In this document: positions 1 through 7,538 of the stretch, in pieces
How the letters are laid out: the number at the start of each line of letters is the position of its first letter
How positions within the stretch are numbered: the stretch's first letter is position 1
NCBI GenBank assembly: GCA_025360105.1
Contig: JANYCT010000035.1
Location: forward strand, 1-64,000
Length of the DNA stretch: 64,000 nucleotides
Direction of reading: 5' to 3'
From: Actinomycetes bacterium
GTDB taxonomy: Bacteria > Actinomycetota > Acidimicrobiia > Acidimicrobiales > Ilumatobacteraceae
The notes under the pieces: model-generated
Told to the model about the DNA's origin: nothing
Databases searched by the model: none
What the model saw: the letters and a program-made list of their open reading frames with translations, nothing else
Program-made: the position numbers and the translations under genes

Positions 1-137
1 CGCCACGAGTAGGCGCCTTCGGGAAAGCCGTGGCTGAGGATCACCGTGGGGTTGGCGGGATCGCCTGCTTCGAGCACCTGGAGTTCGACGCCATTTACGT
101 GGGCGGTGCGTTGGCGGATGTCGGCAGAGATGGTCAT
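1..137 (-). CDS. Alpha/beta hydrolase, epoxide-hydrolase-like (3' part outside window)
   Basis: Only the first 45 residues are visible, read on the minus strand from the ATG at 137. They begin MTISADIRQR and reach the motif HGFPE, which is the oxyanion-hole HG-x-P of alpha/beta hydrolases of the epoxide hydrolase/haloalkane dehalogenase group. The strand pattern before it (VNGVELQVLEAGDP, then VILSHGFPE) fits that fold. The nucleophile and His/Asp of the triad lie off the left edge, so the exact substrate class cannot be judged. It lies 55 bases downstream of the gene ending at 193 and may belong to the same transcript. Confidence 0.8.
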   Translation of the reverse strand, partial: MTISADIRQRTAHVNGVELQVLEAGDPANPTVILSHGFPEGAYSW

Positions 138-192
138 GTCAAAAGTATTGACGATGTGTCCTGCCCAACTCCCAGTGGCGACAACGGTTGTG

Positions 193-744
193 TCAGTGAG
201 CGGAGGACGCGACGCTGGTGTCGCTGATGGCGTTGAGTTCGCCCCACGTAAGGCCCTCGCTCTGCCAGATCTGCTCAAAGGCTGCGTCGGATGCGTCGCT
301 GAAGCCGTGACGGTTGCGGAAGTTATACCGCCAACGCTGCTGGTTCACCGGCACCCCGAAGCGCTGAAGTCGACCGATGCAATAGGTCTCCCAGGCGGCC
401 ACCTGAGCGAGCGTGAGGTCATCATCGGCCGGTGCTTCGCCGAAGCCGCCGACCAGGCGATCGCGTGCACGAAGTAGCACCCGACCGAGCGAGGTTGCCG
501 TGGCCGTTTCGCTTTGCTGGCGCGGCTTGCGGGTGTCCTCGAACGCGCCGCTGTCGGCGTGAATGTGGATGGCGTCATCGACGGTGCAGTTGATCCGCGC
601 CAACGGGGTGGTTTCGTCGACATCGATGAACACCTCGTGGTCGCTCATACCCAGTGCGCCGAGCAAGCCAGCCGCGATACTGCGGATGAGTTCGGCATCG
701 TAGAAGACATAGTTGAACGTCTGCGGGGTGACGGTGACAGGCAT
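193..744 (-). CDS. Conserved hypothetical protein, last gene of a ferritin-like cluster
   Basis: A 183-residue soluble protein with no signal peptide or membrane segment. I do not recognise the family. The N-terminal part (MPVTVTPQTFNYVFYDAELIR, cut short here) is followed by an acidic stretch around residues 35-70 containing VFIDVDETTP, then an Arg/Trp-rich region with WRYNFRNRHGFSD near residue 140. It starts 11 bases after the stop of the ferritin-like gene at 756, so the two are probably co-transcribed and functionally linked. Function unknown. Confidence 0.7.
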   Translation of the reverse strand: MPVTVTPQTFNYVFYDAELIRSIAAGLLGALGMSDHEVFIDVDETTPLARINCTVDDAIHIHADSGAFEDTRKPRQQSETATATSLGRVLLRARDRLVGGFGEAPADDDLTLAQVAAWETYCIGRLQRFGVPVNQQRWRYNFRNRHGFSDASDAAFEQIWQSEGLTWGELNAISDTSVASSAH

Positions 745-755
745 GGTGCAGGGGT

Positions 756-1622
756 CTACTCCGCGGCTGCGCTGCTGGCGAATTGATCGGCCGCCTCGCG
801 CATCTTGGCGACGGCAGACTTGCGTTCGTTGAGCGCCTGCATGCTGACCTCGGCGATGTCGGCGACCTCGTCGTCGGTGAAGCCGGCCAACTCGCGAAAG
901 CGTCGGGCGAGACCAATGGGGGACTCCTGGCTGTCGCTGCGCGTGCCGCCGTAGCTGAACAGTTTGTCAACCACGCTCTGGAACTCGAGCGCCTTCTTGC
1001 GCCTGTCAGGATCGTTCTCGGTGATCTTGCGCAACCAGTCGGAGCCCATCTTCACGTGGGTGACCTCATCGGCGAGCATCCAGTCTTCGCAGAACTCGAG
1101 ATACGGATCGCCGGCCAGATCGCCGAATTCTTTCATCGTGGTGAACACGTCGATGGCCAGCCCTTCGAGCGCCCGGTTCACTCCGGCGAGGCGTAGCACT
1201 GGGTCGGTGCTGCACGCTGCCTCGAACAGCACAGTGTTCTCGGCGTACTGGCCGATCTCGCTACCCATCCAGTCGCTGAGCTTCACGCTGATCTCCACGT
1301 GTCGGGCTTCGTCCCAACACTGGCGAGCCATGTCGAGCTTGAGTGCGAACGGCGCCTCGGTGTCAGTCTCGAAATCCCAGCACGTTCGTCCAGCGCCTTC
1401 GAGGGCCTGGATCTCGCCAACAAAGATGCCGTGCATCAACCCGCGTGCACCATCACTGGCGTCGCGCCGGCCGGGCGTGAGCCGGAAGTTGTTGGTGCGT
1501 TTGCCCGAAGCGTCGGTGCTGACGTTGAGTGCGGTGCGCGGGTCACCCATGCGGTCGCGCATGGTGATCTTGTTGAAGCGTTCGTCGCGGGCCAATTCTT
1601 CGACCGGAAAGAACTTTCGCAT
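756..1622 (-). CDS. Ferritin-like di-iron protein (DUF455-like)
   Basis: 288 residues, all alpha by appearance. The sequence carries the paired helix signature of ferritin-like di-iron carboxylate proteins: a Glu in VGEIQALEG, an ExxH in DEARHVEIS, a Glu in ALEGLAIDV, and a second ExxH in DEVTHVKMG. That set of four Glu and two His is what the fold needs to bind two irons, so an oxidase, oxygenase or hydroxylase role is possible. No secretion signal. It sits 12 bases after the stop of a second ferritin-like gene (1635-2267) and 11 bases before 193-744, forming a compact three-gene operon. The substrate is unknown; DUF455 assignment is by resemblance only. Confidence 0.75.
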   Translation of the reverse strand: MRKFFPVEELARDERFNKITMRDRMGDPRTALNVSTDASGKRTNNFRLTPGRRDASDGARGLMHGIFVGEIQALEGAGRTCWDFETDTEAPFALKLDMARQCWDEARHVEISVKLSDWMGSEIGQYAENTVLFEAACSTDPVLRLAGVNRALEGLAIDVFTTMKEFGDLAGDPYLEFCEDWMLADEVTHVKMGSDWLRKITENDPDRRKKALEFQSVVDKLFSYGGTRSDSQESPIGLARRFRELAGFTDDEVADIAEVSMQALNERKSAVAKMREAADQFASSAAAE

Positions 1623-1634
1623 GAGTCGCCGTCC

Positions 1635-2267
1635 CTACTGTGCGCCGAGTGTGCCGATGCCGGCAATGCCGCCAGCCTCGATCATGATGGCTTCGAGTTT
1701 TTGCATGTGTGATGCGGCGCGAGCGGCCTCTTCCGGCGTTTCGATGAGGCTCTGCAGGATCATTTCGCCATCGCGCCAGTCCTCGAACTCGTCGTGGAGG
1801 ATGAACTTCAGCGAGCGGATCGTGGGTGCATCGGTGATCTCGCTGGTGCCGTTGAGGTGATACGTGTACGCCGCGATGAATCGCGGAATGAACACGCGGT
1901 ATACGCCCACGAGCTTTTCTATGGTGAGCTCGGGAGCCTCGGGTTCGGTCATTGCCTCAACGAAACGAACCATTGCATCGTTGGCCGGCACGGTGAGTCG
2001 ATCGGGGTTCATCTCGCGCAGTTCGGGCAGGCGCTTGTGCCACAGTTCGGCGTGCCAGGCGTGTTTGTAGCAGTGGGTGCCCAAGCGCATCTTCACGTCG
2101 AGTTCGGGAACCGTGGCCACCCATCCACCCAGCACCTCGAACAGCTTCATCTCGGCCCATTTGTAGTTACCGACGCGGCGAGCCGATTCTTCGACGTCAA
2201 AGATGCCGGGCAGGGTGCGGCGATCCCATGGCGCGAACGGCGCTCGTGGCTTGTATGGATCGGCCAT
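1635..2267 (-). CDS. Second ferritin-like/alpha-helical protein of the cluster
   Basis: 210 residues starting at ATG 2267, preceded by a purine-rich GGGGGATTT stretch. It is rich in His and acidic residues on predicted helices: WAEMKLFE, then THCYKHAWHAELWHKR around residues 65-80, and ILHDEFEDWRDGE around residues 155-170. This looks like a ferritin-like four-helix protein, but the metal ligand set is less canonical than in the neighbour at 756-1622. It is the first gene of the operon 2267 to 193. The two proteins may pair, one catalytic and one structural; this is inference. Confidence 0.65.
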   Translation of the reverse strand: MADPYKPRAPFAPWDRRTLPGIFDVEESARRVGNYKWAEMKLFEVLGGWVATVPELDVKMRLGTHCYKHAWHAELWHKRLPELREMNPDRLTVPANDAMVRFVEAMTEPEAPELTIEKLVGVYRVFIPRFIAAYTYHLNGTSEITDAPTIRSLKFILHDEFEDWRDGEMILQSLIETPEEAARAASHMQKLEAIMIEAGGIAGIGTLGAQ

Positions 2268-2425
2268 CGTGAAATCCCCCCAGTGGATAGCGAAACTCGT
2301 TGCAGACTACAGCAATCGCCCACTGTGCTGAGAGTCGTCACACCACGCGCGATCGGCCACGCCCAACGGCGTAGCGGGCTCGAGCCCGTTCTGGTACCCC
2401 AACAACACTGCGCGCCATGGCACGG

Positions 2426-2782
2426 TCACGTACAGGCGTCGGTCAGGTACCGCACGTACGGCAGGCTGACGTAGTCGACGATCTGCTGCGCGCGAAGACC
2501 GTGATTGGGGACCAGGAATCCCACAGTCTCCACAGGGTGCACGAGTGCCTCCGGGCCGCGTTGCACGATCACGGCATCGAGCGTAGGAGACAGGCGTGCC
2601 CACTCGAGAACCAACTTCGGTGGTGGCGCGCGGAATCCGCGCGCCACCACCTCAGACGCGAGACCCGTCGGCATTGGCGGCGCATCGGCAGACAGCGATG
2701 ACAATGACTGCTGGGCTTCTTCTGGCAGGGTCTCCATGGTGAAGCTCACCATCTGTCCCGCCTTCATCATCCCGCCCTTCAT
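2426..2782 (-). pseudogene. N-terminal fragment of an ABC1/AarF-type kinase
   Basis: The 118-residue reading frame opens with KGGMMKAGQMVSF and continues METLPEEAQQSL to ADAPPMP. This is the KxGQ motif region that starts the ABC1 (AarF/COQ8, UbiB-like) kinase domain. The following stretch EVVARGFRAPPPKLVLEW still resembles the usual ELGAPPEKLF region, but the AAASIGQVH block and all catalytic kinase motifs are missing. The frame has no start codon between the upstream stop and ATG 2782. I read it as a decayed remnant, although a short independent protein cannot be excluded. Nothing kinase-like follows before 2267. Confidence 0.55.
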
Positions 2783-2816
2783 GCTGCCAAGCGGAGAAGC
2801 AACGCTGCGGATCGCG

Positions 2817-3023
2817 TCAACTAGTGCCCGGTGCGCGACGGGCAGTGGGGTGTTGAGTCAGCAGTTCGTCGCTGAGCGCCTGACCGCTGATCTCACAGGT
2901 CCAATACGTGCCGGACTCGAGACGGGCGAGAGCGATTTCCACGTCGGCCAGATCGATCTCGATGGCGTCGAGGTCGAGGGGCGTCGAGGCGCTCGCAGCG
3001 GCGTCGGTGTCAGGATCAGACAT
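2817..3023 (-). CDS. TraR/DksA-like small protein with incomplete zinc finger
   Basis: 68 residues. The segment DVEIALARLESGTYWTCEISGQ followed by DELLTQHPTARR (shown in parts) matches the C-terminal end of DksA/TraR family proteins, where a CxxC and a later Cys pair bind zinc. Here only TCEISG remains, so the second Cys is a Ser and the distal Cys pair is absent; the protein ends RRAPGTS. It lacks the long coiled coil of DksA. Actinobacterial homologues with reduced zinc sites are known to me by pattern, but function is unclear. It ends just before the ABC1 remnant and is divergent from the ABC importer operon. Confidence 0.6.
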   Translation of the reverse strand: MSDPDTDAAASASTPLDLDAIEIDLADVEIALARLESGTYWTCEISGQALSDELLTQHPTARRAPGTS

Positions 3024-3085
3024 TGCCCGCAGGCTAGCGCGGGCTGTTGTAGTCCGCAGGTGCGCCCATGGCGTACCCTTCGCGT

Positions 3086-4087
3086 GTGGCCCAAGTTCGT
3101 CTGAAGAACCTCACCAAACAGTTCGATGGCGTCACTGCCGTCGAAGACATCAACCTCGACATCGCGGATCGCGAATTCATGGTCTTGCTCGGCCCATCGG
3201 GATGCGGCAAGAGCACACTGTTGCGAATGATCGCCGGTCTCGAAGACCCGACAGAGGGCGAGGTGTGGATCGGCGACTTGATGGTGAACGACACGTTGCC
3301 CAAGCAACGCGACGTCGCAATGGTGTTCCAGAGCTACGCCCTGTACCCGCACAAGACCGTGCAGGAAAACATCGAGTTTCCCCTCAAGGTACGCAACGTT
3401 CCCAAGCCCGAACGTGCTGCAGCGGCACTCGAAGCGGCCAGCTCGTTGGGCCTGGCCGAGTACGTCGGTCGCAAGCCAGGTGCGCTCAGTGGCGGCCAGC
3501 GTCAGCGTGTCGCGCTGGCCCGCGCGATCGTGCGCAACCCCGCGGTTTTCTGTATGGACGAACCGCTCAGCAACCTCGATGCCAAACTGCGCGGCGAGAC
3601 GCGTGCCGAACTCATCGCCCTGCACCAGCGGCTCAACTCCACGTTCGTCTATGTCACCCATGATCAGGTCGAGGCAATGACCATGGGAACACGCATCGCG
3701 GTCATGTCCCGCGGCCACCTCGAACAAGTCGGTACGCCACAGGACGTCTACGACAAGCCTGCCTCTGTGTTCGTCGCCCAGTTCGTGGGGATGCCGCCGA
3801 TGAACATCCTCCCACCCGGTTCCTTGGAGCCGGGCCCCCATGTGGTCGGCGTTCGTCCCGAACATCTCCATTTCCGTGGTGATGGTCCACTCACGATGAT
3901 GGTGCAACTCGTCGAGAAGCTGGGCCACGAGACCCTGATCACGGGCGTCATCGGCGACAAGCGTGTTGTCGTTCGGCAGGATTCCGAGGAATCGCTGCCC
4001 GCTGTTGGCGATCGGGTGCAACTCGATGCTCCCGAAGCCACGCGGCATCGCTTCGACGCGATCACCGAACGCAGGATCGACGCATGA
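3086..4087 (+). CDS. ugpC: ABC transporter ATP-binding protein, UgpC/MalK type
   Basis: 333 residues from GTG 3086 (MAQVRLKNLTKQF is the usual family start; an in-frame ATG at 3068 would add six residues). It energises the importer made by the next genes. Walker A GPSGCGKST lies at residues 36-44, Q-loop VFQSY near 80-84, signature LSGGQ at 134-138, Walker B CMDEP near 156-160, and H-loop VTHD around 193-196. The C-terminal TOBE-like regulatory region (VGVRPEHL) is present as in MalK/UgpC, though the protein is slightly shorter than the usual 360-370. It overlaps the next gene by four bases (ATGA). The symbol rests on the operon context with a UgpB-like binding protein. Confidence 0.9.
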   Translation: MAQVRLKNLTKQFDGVTAVEDINLDIADREFMVLLGPSGCGKSTLLRMIAGLEDPTEGEVWIGDLMVNDTLPKQRDVAMVFQSYALYPHKTVQENIEFPLKVRNVPKPERAAAALEAASSLGLAEYVGRKPGALSGGQRQRVALARAIVRNPAVFCMDEPLSNLDAKLRGETRAELIALHQRLNSTFVYVTHDQVEAMTMGTRIAVMSRGHLEQVGTPQDVYDKPASVFVAQFVGMPPMNILPPGSLEPGPHVVGVRPEHLHFRGDGPLTMMVQLVEKLGHETLITGVIGDKRVVVRQDSEESLPAVGDRVQLDAPEATRHRFDAITERRIDA

Positions 4088-4959
4088 AACGTAAGTGGCG
4101 GGACTCAGGTCTCGCGGCGCTCATGCTCGGCCCCTCGGCGGTGATCCTCGTGCTGTTCGTGATCTATCCGTTGATCAAGGCAATGTGGCTGGGTCAGCAG
4201 CGATGCGGAGTCACCTCGTGCACGAACAGCGGCTTACGTCAGTACGTCGACGCCTTTCGAAGCAACGAGTTCCAGGACTCGTTGATCGTGACCGCGAAGT
4301 ACGCGCTCATCACCGTGCCCATCGGTCTGGTGCTCGGCGTCGGCCTTGCCGTGCTCGCCGACAAGTACATGCGCGGCGTGGGGTTGTTTCGCACGATCTT
4401 CTCCAGCACCGTAGCCACCAGCGTTGCCGTTGCATCGGTGATGTGGTTCTTCCTCTTGAACCCGAGCGTGGGCGTGCTCGCCGAGTGGATCGGTGGGCGT
4501 GCCAAGACGCCGGGACTCCTGCAAAGCCCGGGCCTCGCGCTGTGGGCAGTGTCGGCGAGTTCCATTTGGGCGAACCTCGGCTTCACGTTCATCGTGGTCA
4601 CCGCAGGTTTGCAGGGCGTACCGAAAGATCTCTACGAGAGCGCCTTCGTCGACGGTGCCGGCGGCTTTCGGCGCTTCACGAACGTGACCCTGCCGATGAT
4701 CTCTCCAACGCTGCTGTTCGCCAGTGTGGTGCTCACGACCCGAGCCTTCCAATCCTTCGGTGAGATCGATCTGCTCACCGCAGGTGGGCCTAAGGGTGAG
4801 ACCACCACGCTGACCTATTTGGCGTATGGCTCTGGACTTCCCACCTCGAACGACGACGGGCTGCGAGCCACCGTGTCGGTGCTGTTGTTCTTCGTGTTGC
4901 TGATTCTGGCACTTGTGCAGTTCCGGGGTCTTGAAAAGCGGGTGCACTATGGCAATTGA
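4084..4959 (+). CDS. ugpA: ABC transporter permease, UgpA type
   Basis: 291 residues with about six membrane segments. The first is near residues 14-34 (LMLGPSAVILVLFVIYPLI), typical of the MalF/UgpA permease family. The coupling EAA loop appears as LYESAFVDGAGGFRRFTNVTLP (given in parts: YESAFVDGAG, FRRFTNVTLP), the site that contacts the ATPase. Start ATG 4084 overlaps the ATPase stop, and the stop overlaps the following permease, indicating translational coupling. It forms one half of the membrane channel for a sugar or glycerol-3-phosphate type substrate. Confidence 0.9.
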   Translation: MKRKWRDSGLAALMLGPSAVILVLFVIYPLIKAMWLGQQRCGVTSCTNSGLRQYVDAFRSNEFQDSLIVTAKYALITVPIGLVLGVGLAVLADKYMRGVGLFRTIFSSTVATSVAVASVMWFFLLNPSVGVLAEWIGGRAKTPGLLQSPGLALWAVSASSIWANLGFTFIVVTAGLQGVPKDLYESAFVDGAGGFRRFTNVTLPMISPTLLFASVVLTTRAFQSFGEIDLLTAGGPKGETTTLTYLAYGSGLPTSNDDGLRATVSVLLFFVLLILALVQFRGLEKRVHYGN

Positions 4960-5776
4960 TCAGGTGCATGGAGCCCGCAAGGTGGGCCGTTACGCCTTGC
5001 TGACAGTGATGGCGATCATTGTGATCTTCCCGATCTACATGATGGTCGTTGGATCGCTGAAGCCCGGGAACAAGGTGCTCGTGAACCCGTTGCTCCCCAC
5101 CAATTTCACCACAAGCACGCTGCGCGAGGCATGGAGTTCGGGCCACCTCGGGCGGGCATTGTGGAACTCGACGGTCGTCTCGGCCATTATCACTTTTGCG
5201 CAGGTGGTCACATCGATCCTCGCTGCGTATGCCTTCGCGTTCTTGAAGTTCCCCGGCAAGAGCCTGGTGTTCGTCGCGTTCTTGGCAACGTTGCTCGTGC
5301 CGCTCGAGGCCACGCTCACCGTGAACCGTCGCACGATGCAGGACCTGAGTTGGATCAACAGCTACAAGGCGCTCACGGTGCCGTTTCTTGCGACAGCGTT
5401 CGGCATCTTCATGATCCGGCAGGTGTTCTTGCAGATCCCCAAAGAGATGCATGAAGCCGCGTCGATGGATGGCTTGGGTCACCTCGGTTTTCTGTGGCAA
5501 GTTGCGGTGCCGTTGAGCCGGCCCACCATCGGGGCGCTCACGTTGTTCAGCTTCCTCAGCTCGTGGAATCAATACCTCTGGCCGAATCTCATCACTACCG
5601 ACGCGAAATACAACACGGTGCAGACAGGGCTGAAGTCGCTGAAGCAGGCAAGTATCGACAAGCCGAACCTCGTGATCGCCGGCACCGTCATTGTCGCGAT
5701 GCCGATCTTCGTTGTGCTCATCGCGTTCCAACGTCAACTCATTCGTGGTCTCACCGCCGGCGCGGTAAAGGGGTAG
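4949..5776 (+). CDS. ugpE: ABC transporter permease, UgpE type
   Basis: 275 residues from ATG 4949, overlapping the previous permease by 11 bases. About six membrane segments; N-terminal ALLTVMAIIVIFPIYMMVV and the characteristic MVVGSLKPG. The EAA motif is KEMHEAASMDGLGHLGF followed by VAVPLSRP. This is the MalG/UgpE partner permease. An upstream in-frame start at 4913 exists but would lie deep inside ugpA. It partners with the UgpA-like protein in a heterodimeric channel. Confidence 0.9.
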   Translation: MAIDQVHGARKVGRYALLTVMAIIVIFPIYMMVVGSLKPGNKVLVNPLLPTNFTTSTLREAWSSGHLGRALWNSTVVSAIITFAQVVTSILAAYAFAFLKFPGKSLVFVAFLATLLVPLEATLTVNRRTMQDLSWINSYKALTVPFLATAFGIFMIRQVFLQIPKEMHEAASMDGLGHLGFLWQVAVPLSRPTIGALTLFSFLSSWNQYLWPNLITTDAKYNTVQTGLKSLKQASIDKPNLVIAGTVIVAMPIFVVLIAFQRQLIRGLTAGAVKG

Positions 5777-5778
5777 TG

Positions 5779-7281
5779 ATGCGAGGTCGAGTTGCAGTCT
5801 CGGTGCTGATCGTCGGTGCCACGTTGGCAGCGGCTTCGTGCCGTTCGGGGCAGAGCCTCACCAATGCGGGTATTGATCGCAAACCCACGCCGACCACTGC
5901 ATCTACCGTGCCTGGGCAGACCACCGTGCCTCCCACCACACTGCCGCGCAAGCTCGATTCGCTGCCGCCGTGCGATGTGAGCAAGCTCGACACGGCCGCT
6001 GCATCGGGTCCGGTGAACATCACGTTCTGGCATGGCCTCTCCAACGAACTCGGGCGCGAACTCGAGCGGTTGACCGCGCTCTACAACAGCTCGCAGACCA
6101 AGGTGAAGGTCAACCTCGAGTTTCAGGGTGGCTACGAACAGACCATCGACAAGTACCTGCAGAGCAACGCCGAGAATCGGCCCGACATGGTGCAGATGCC
6201 CGAGTACATGGTGCAACAGATGATCGACACCAAGAGCATCGTGCCCACTCAGGCCTGTGCCGAATCGGCCAAGTACGACACCTCGCCGTTTCTGCCCCAG
6301 GCACTTGGCGCCTATGCCACAGAGGGTGTGCAGTGGTCGATGCCGTTCAACATGAGCGTGCCGGTGCTGTACTTCTTGAAGCCTCGTCTCACTGCGGCCG
6401 GGCTCGACCCGAACAAGCCGCCGCGCTCGCTCGAGGAGTTGCTCAGCGCGAGCAAGCAGATCGTTTCGTCCGGTGCAGCGGCGTACAGCATTTCGCTCGA
6501 CAGTGACTTTGACGGTGGCGGCGGTTGGTACATCGAGCAGTGGCTCTCGAAGGGCGGCGAGTTCTACGCCGACAACGAAAACGGGCGCGCGGCACCTGCG
6601 ACCAAGGTGCTCTACGACGGTGCGCCAGGGGTCAAGCTGCTCAGCTACCTGCAGTCGCTCATCACTCAAGGGGGCGGCGTCTACGTGGGCGACAACGCCA
6701 GTGGTCAGGACACGCTCTTCAAGCTGGCAGACGCTACCAAACCGGCGGCGATGACGATCGCGACGTCTGCTGCGCTCGGTCCAGTGCTCTCGATTTTGGG
6801 TGGCGGTGTGATCCCCGGTATCACCAATCCCGATGTCGGCGTCGGCTTCATGCCCGGCCCCAACAACGGTGCCGGCGCGCTCGTGGGCGGCGCCTCGCTC
6901 TATATCGTCGACGGGAAGGGCGGTGAGAAGGCTGCTGCGGCCTGGGACTTCATCACGTTCCTCGAGAGCGCGGCGAACCAGTCCGCTTGGGCAGCGGCGA
7001 CGGGTTACGTCCCGGTGCGCCAAGACGCGCTCGATCTCGATCCGATCAAGAGTCTCTACATCAGCGACCCTCGTTTCAAGGTCGCGTACGACCAGTTGGC
7101 CTCCTCGATGCCCGGACCAACGTCGCAGGGCCCTGTGATCGGCCCGCTCAAGCAGGTGCGCCGTGCGACTGCGGCTGCGGTTGCAGACGTTCTCTCGGGC
7201 GGCGACCCCCAGACAGCGCTTTCCAAGGCTGCGCAGAACGCCAACGACCTGATCACCAACTACAACGCCCAAAACCCCTGA
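5779..7281 (+). CDS. ugpB: Extracellular solute-binding lipoprotein, UgpB-like
   Basis: 500 residues from ATG 5779, immediately after the permease stop. The N-terminus MRGRVAVSVLIVGATLAAASC is a lipoprotein signal with Cys as the lipidation site, followed by a Thr/Pro-rich linker. The mature part begins NITFWHGLSNELGRELERL, and GGYEQTIDKYLQ follows; both resemble UgpB (FWHSM..ELGKE and GNYEQ). That points to sn-glycerol-3-phosphate or a related phosphodiester, but general sugar binding proteins share the fold. It should capture the ligand outside the membrane and hand it to UgpA/UgpE. Last gene of the operon. Confidence 0.85.
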   Translation: MRGRVAVSVLIVGATLAAASCRSGQSLTNAGIDRKPTPTTASTVPGQTTVPPTTLPRKLDSLPPCDVSKLDTAAASGPVNITFWHGLSNELGRELERLTALYNSSQTKVKVNLEFQGGYEQTIDKYLQSNAENRPDMVQMPEYMVQQMIDTKSIVPTQACAESAKYDTSPFLPQALGAYATEGVQWSMPFNMSVPVLYFLKPRLTAAGLDPNKPPRSLEELLSASKQIVSSGAAAYSISLDSDFDGGGGWYIEQWLSKGGEFYADNENGRAAPATKVLYDGAPGVKLLSYLQSLITQGGGVYVGDNASGQDTLFKLADATKPAAMTIATSAALGPVLSILGGGVIPGITNPDVGVGFMPGPNNGAGALVGGASLYIVDGKGGEKAAAAWDFITFLESAANQSAWAAATGYVPVRQDALDLDPIKSLYISDPRFKVAYDQLASSMPGPTSQGPVIGPLKQVRRATAAAVADVLSGGDPQTALSKAAQNANDLITNYNAQNP

Positions 7282-7331
7282 CGCAATGTCATTTGCGGGC
7301 GTATCCTCGCCCGTCCGGGTCGGCCGTTGTG

Positions 7332-7483
7332 CGCCGCCCGACCGCGCGACCACCCGACCCACCACCGTCCCGCGGGACCGCCCGACCGCGCGACCACCCG
7401 ACCGCGCGACCGCGCGACCACCCGACCGCGCGACCGCGCGACCACCCGACCGCCCGACCGCCCGACCCACCACCGTCCCGCGG
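7332..7483. repeat. GC-rich 8-bp tandem array
   Basis: The stretch is built from 8-base units of the form CRCSCGAC (for example CGCGCGAC, CACCCGAC, CGCCCGAC), about 14 copies. The period is not a multiple of three, so it is unlikely to be coding. A 23-bp sequence beginning CCCGACCCACC and ending CCCGCGG occurs at both 7353-7375 and 7461-7483, so a larger duplication of about 108 bp also exists. It lies between the convergent ends of ugpB and the DUF559 gene. Confidence 0.85.
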
Positions 7484-7530
7484 TTTGCCTGAGGAAAAGT
7501 GTCGAAGTTTGACCTATTCGCTCAGGCAAA
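7484..7530. repeat. 47-bp imperfect palindrome, copy A
   Basis: Outer arms TTTGCCTGAG and CTCAGGCAAA are a perfect 10-bp inverted repeat; the interior AAAGTGTCGAA is shared with copy B at 8502-8548. About 40 of 47 positions agree between the copies. It lies directly downstream of the DUF559 gene and could act as a transcription terminator for both convergent genes, or be a dispersed REP-like element. Confidence 0.8.
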
Positions 7531-7538
7531 TCAGGCGA

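Noticed and set aside
5734-7473. Long 579-residue open frame on the minus strand over ugpB and the 8-bp array
   Set aside because: Arg/His-rich shadow of ugpB with a repeat-derived tail (AVARSGGR type); the plus-strand gene has signal peptide and family motifs.
7332-7530. CRISPR-like repeat region
   Set aside because: Units are 8 bp with no spacers of constant length and no cas gene in the window.
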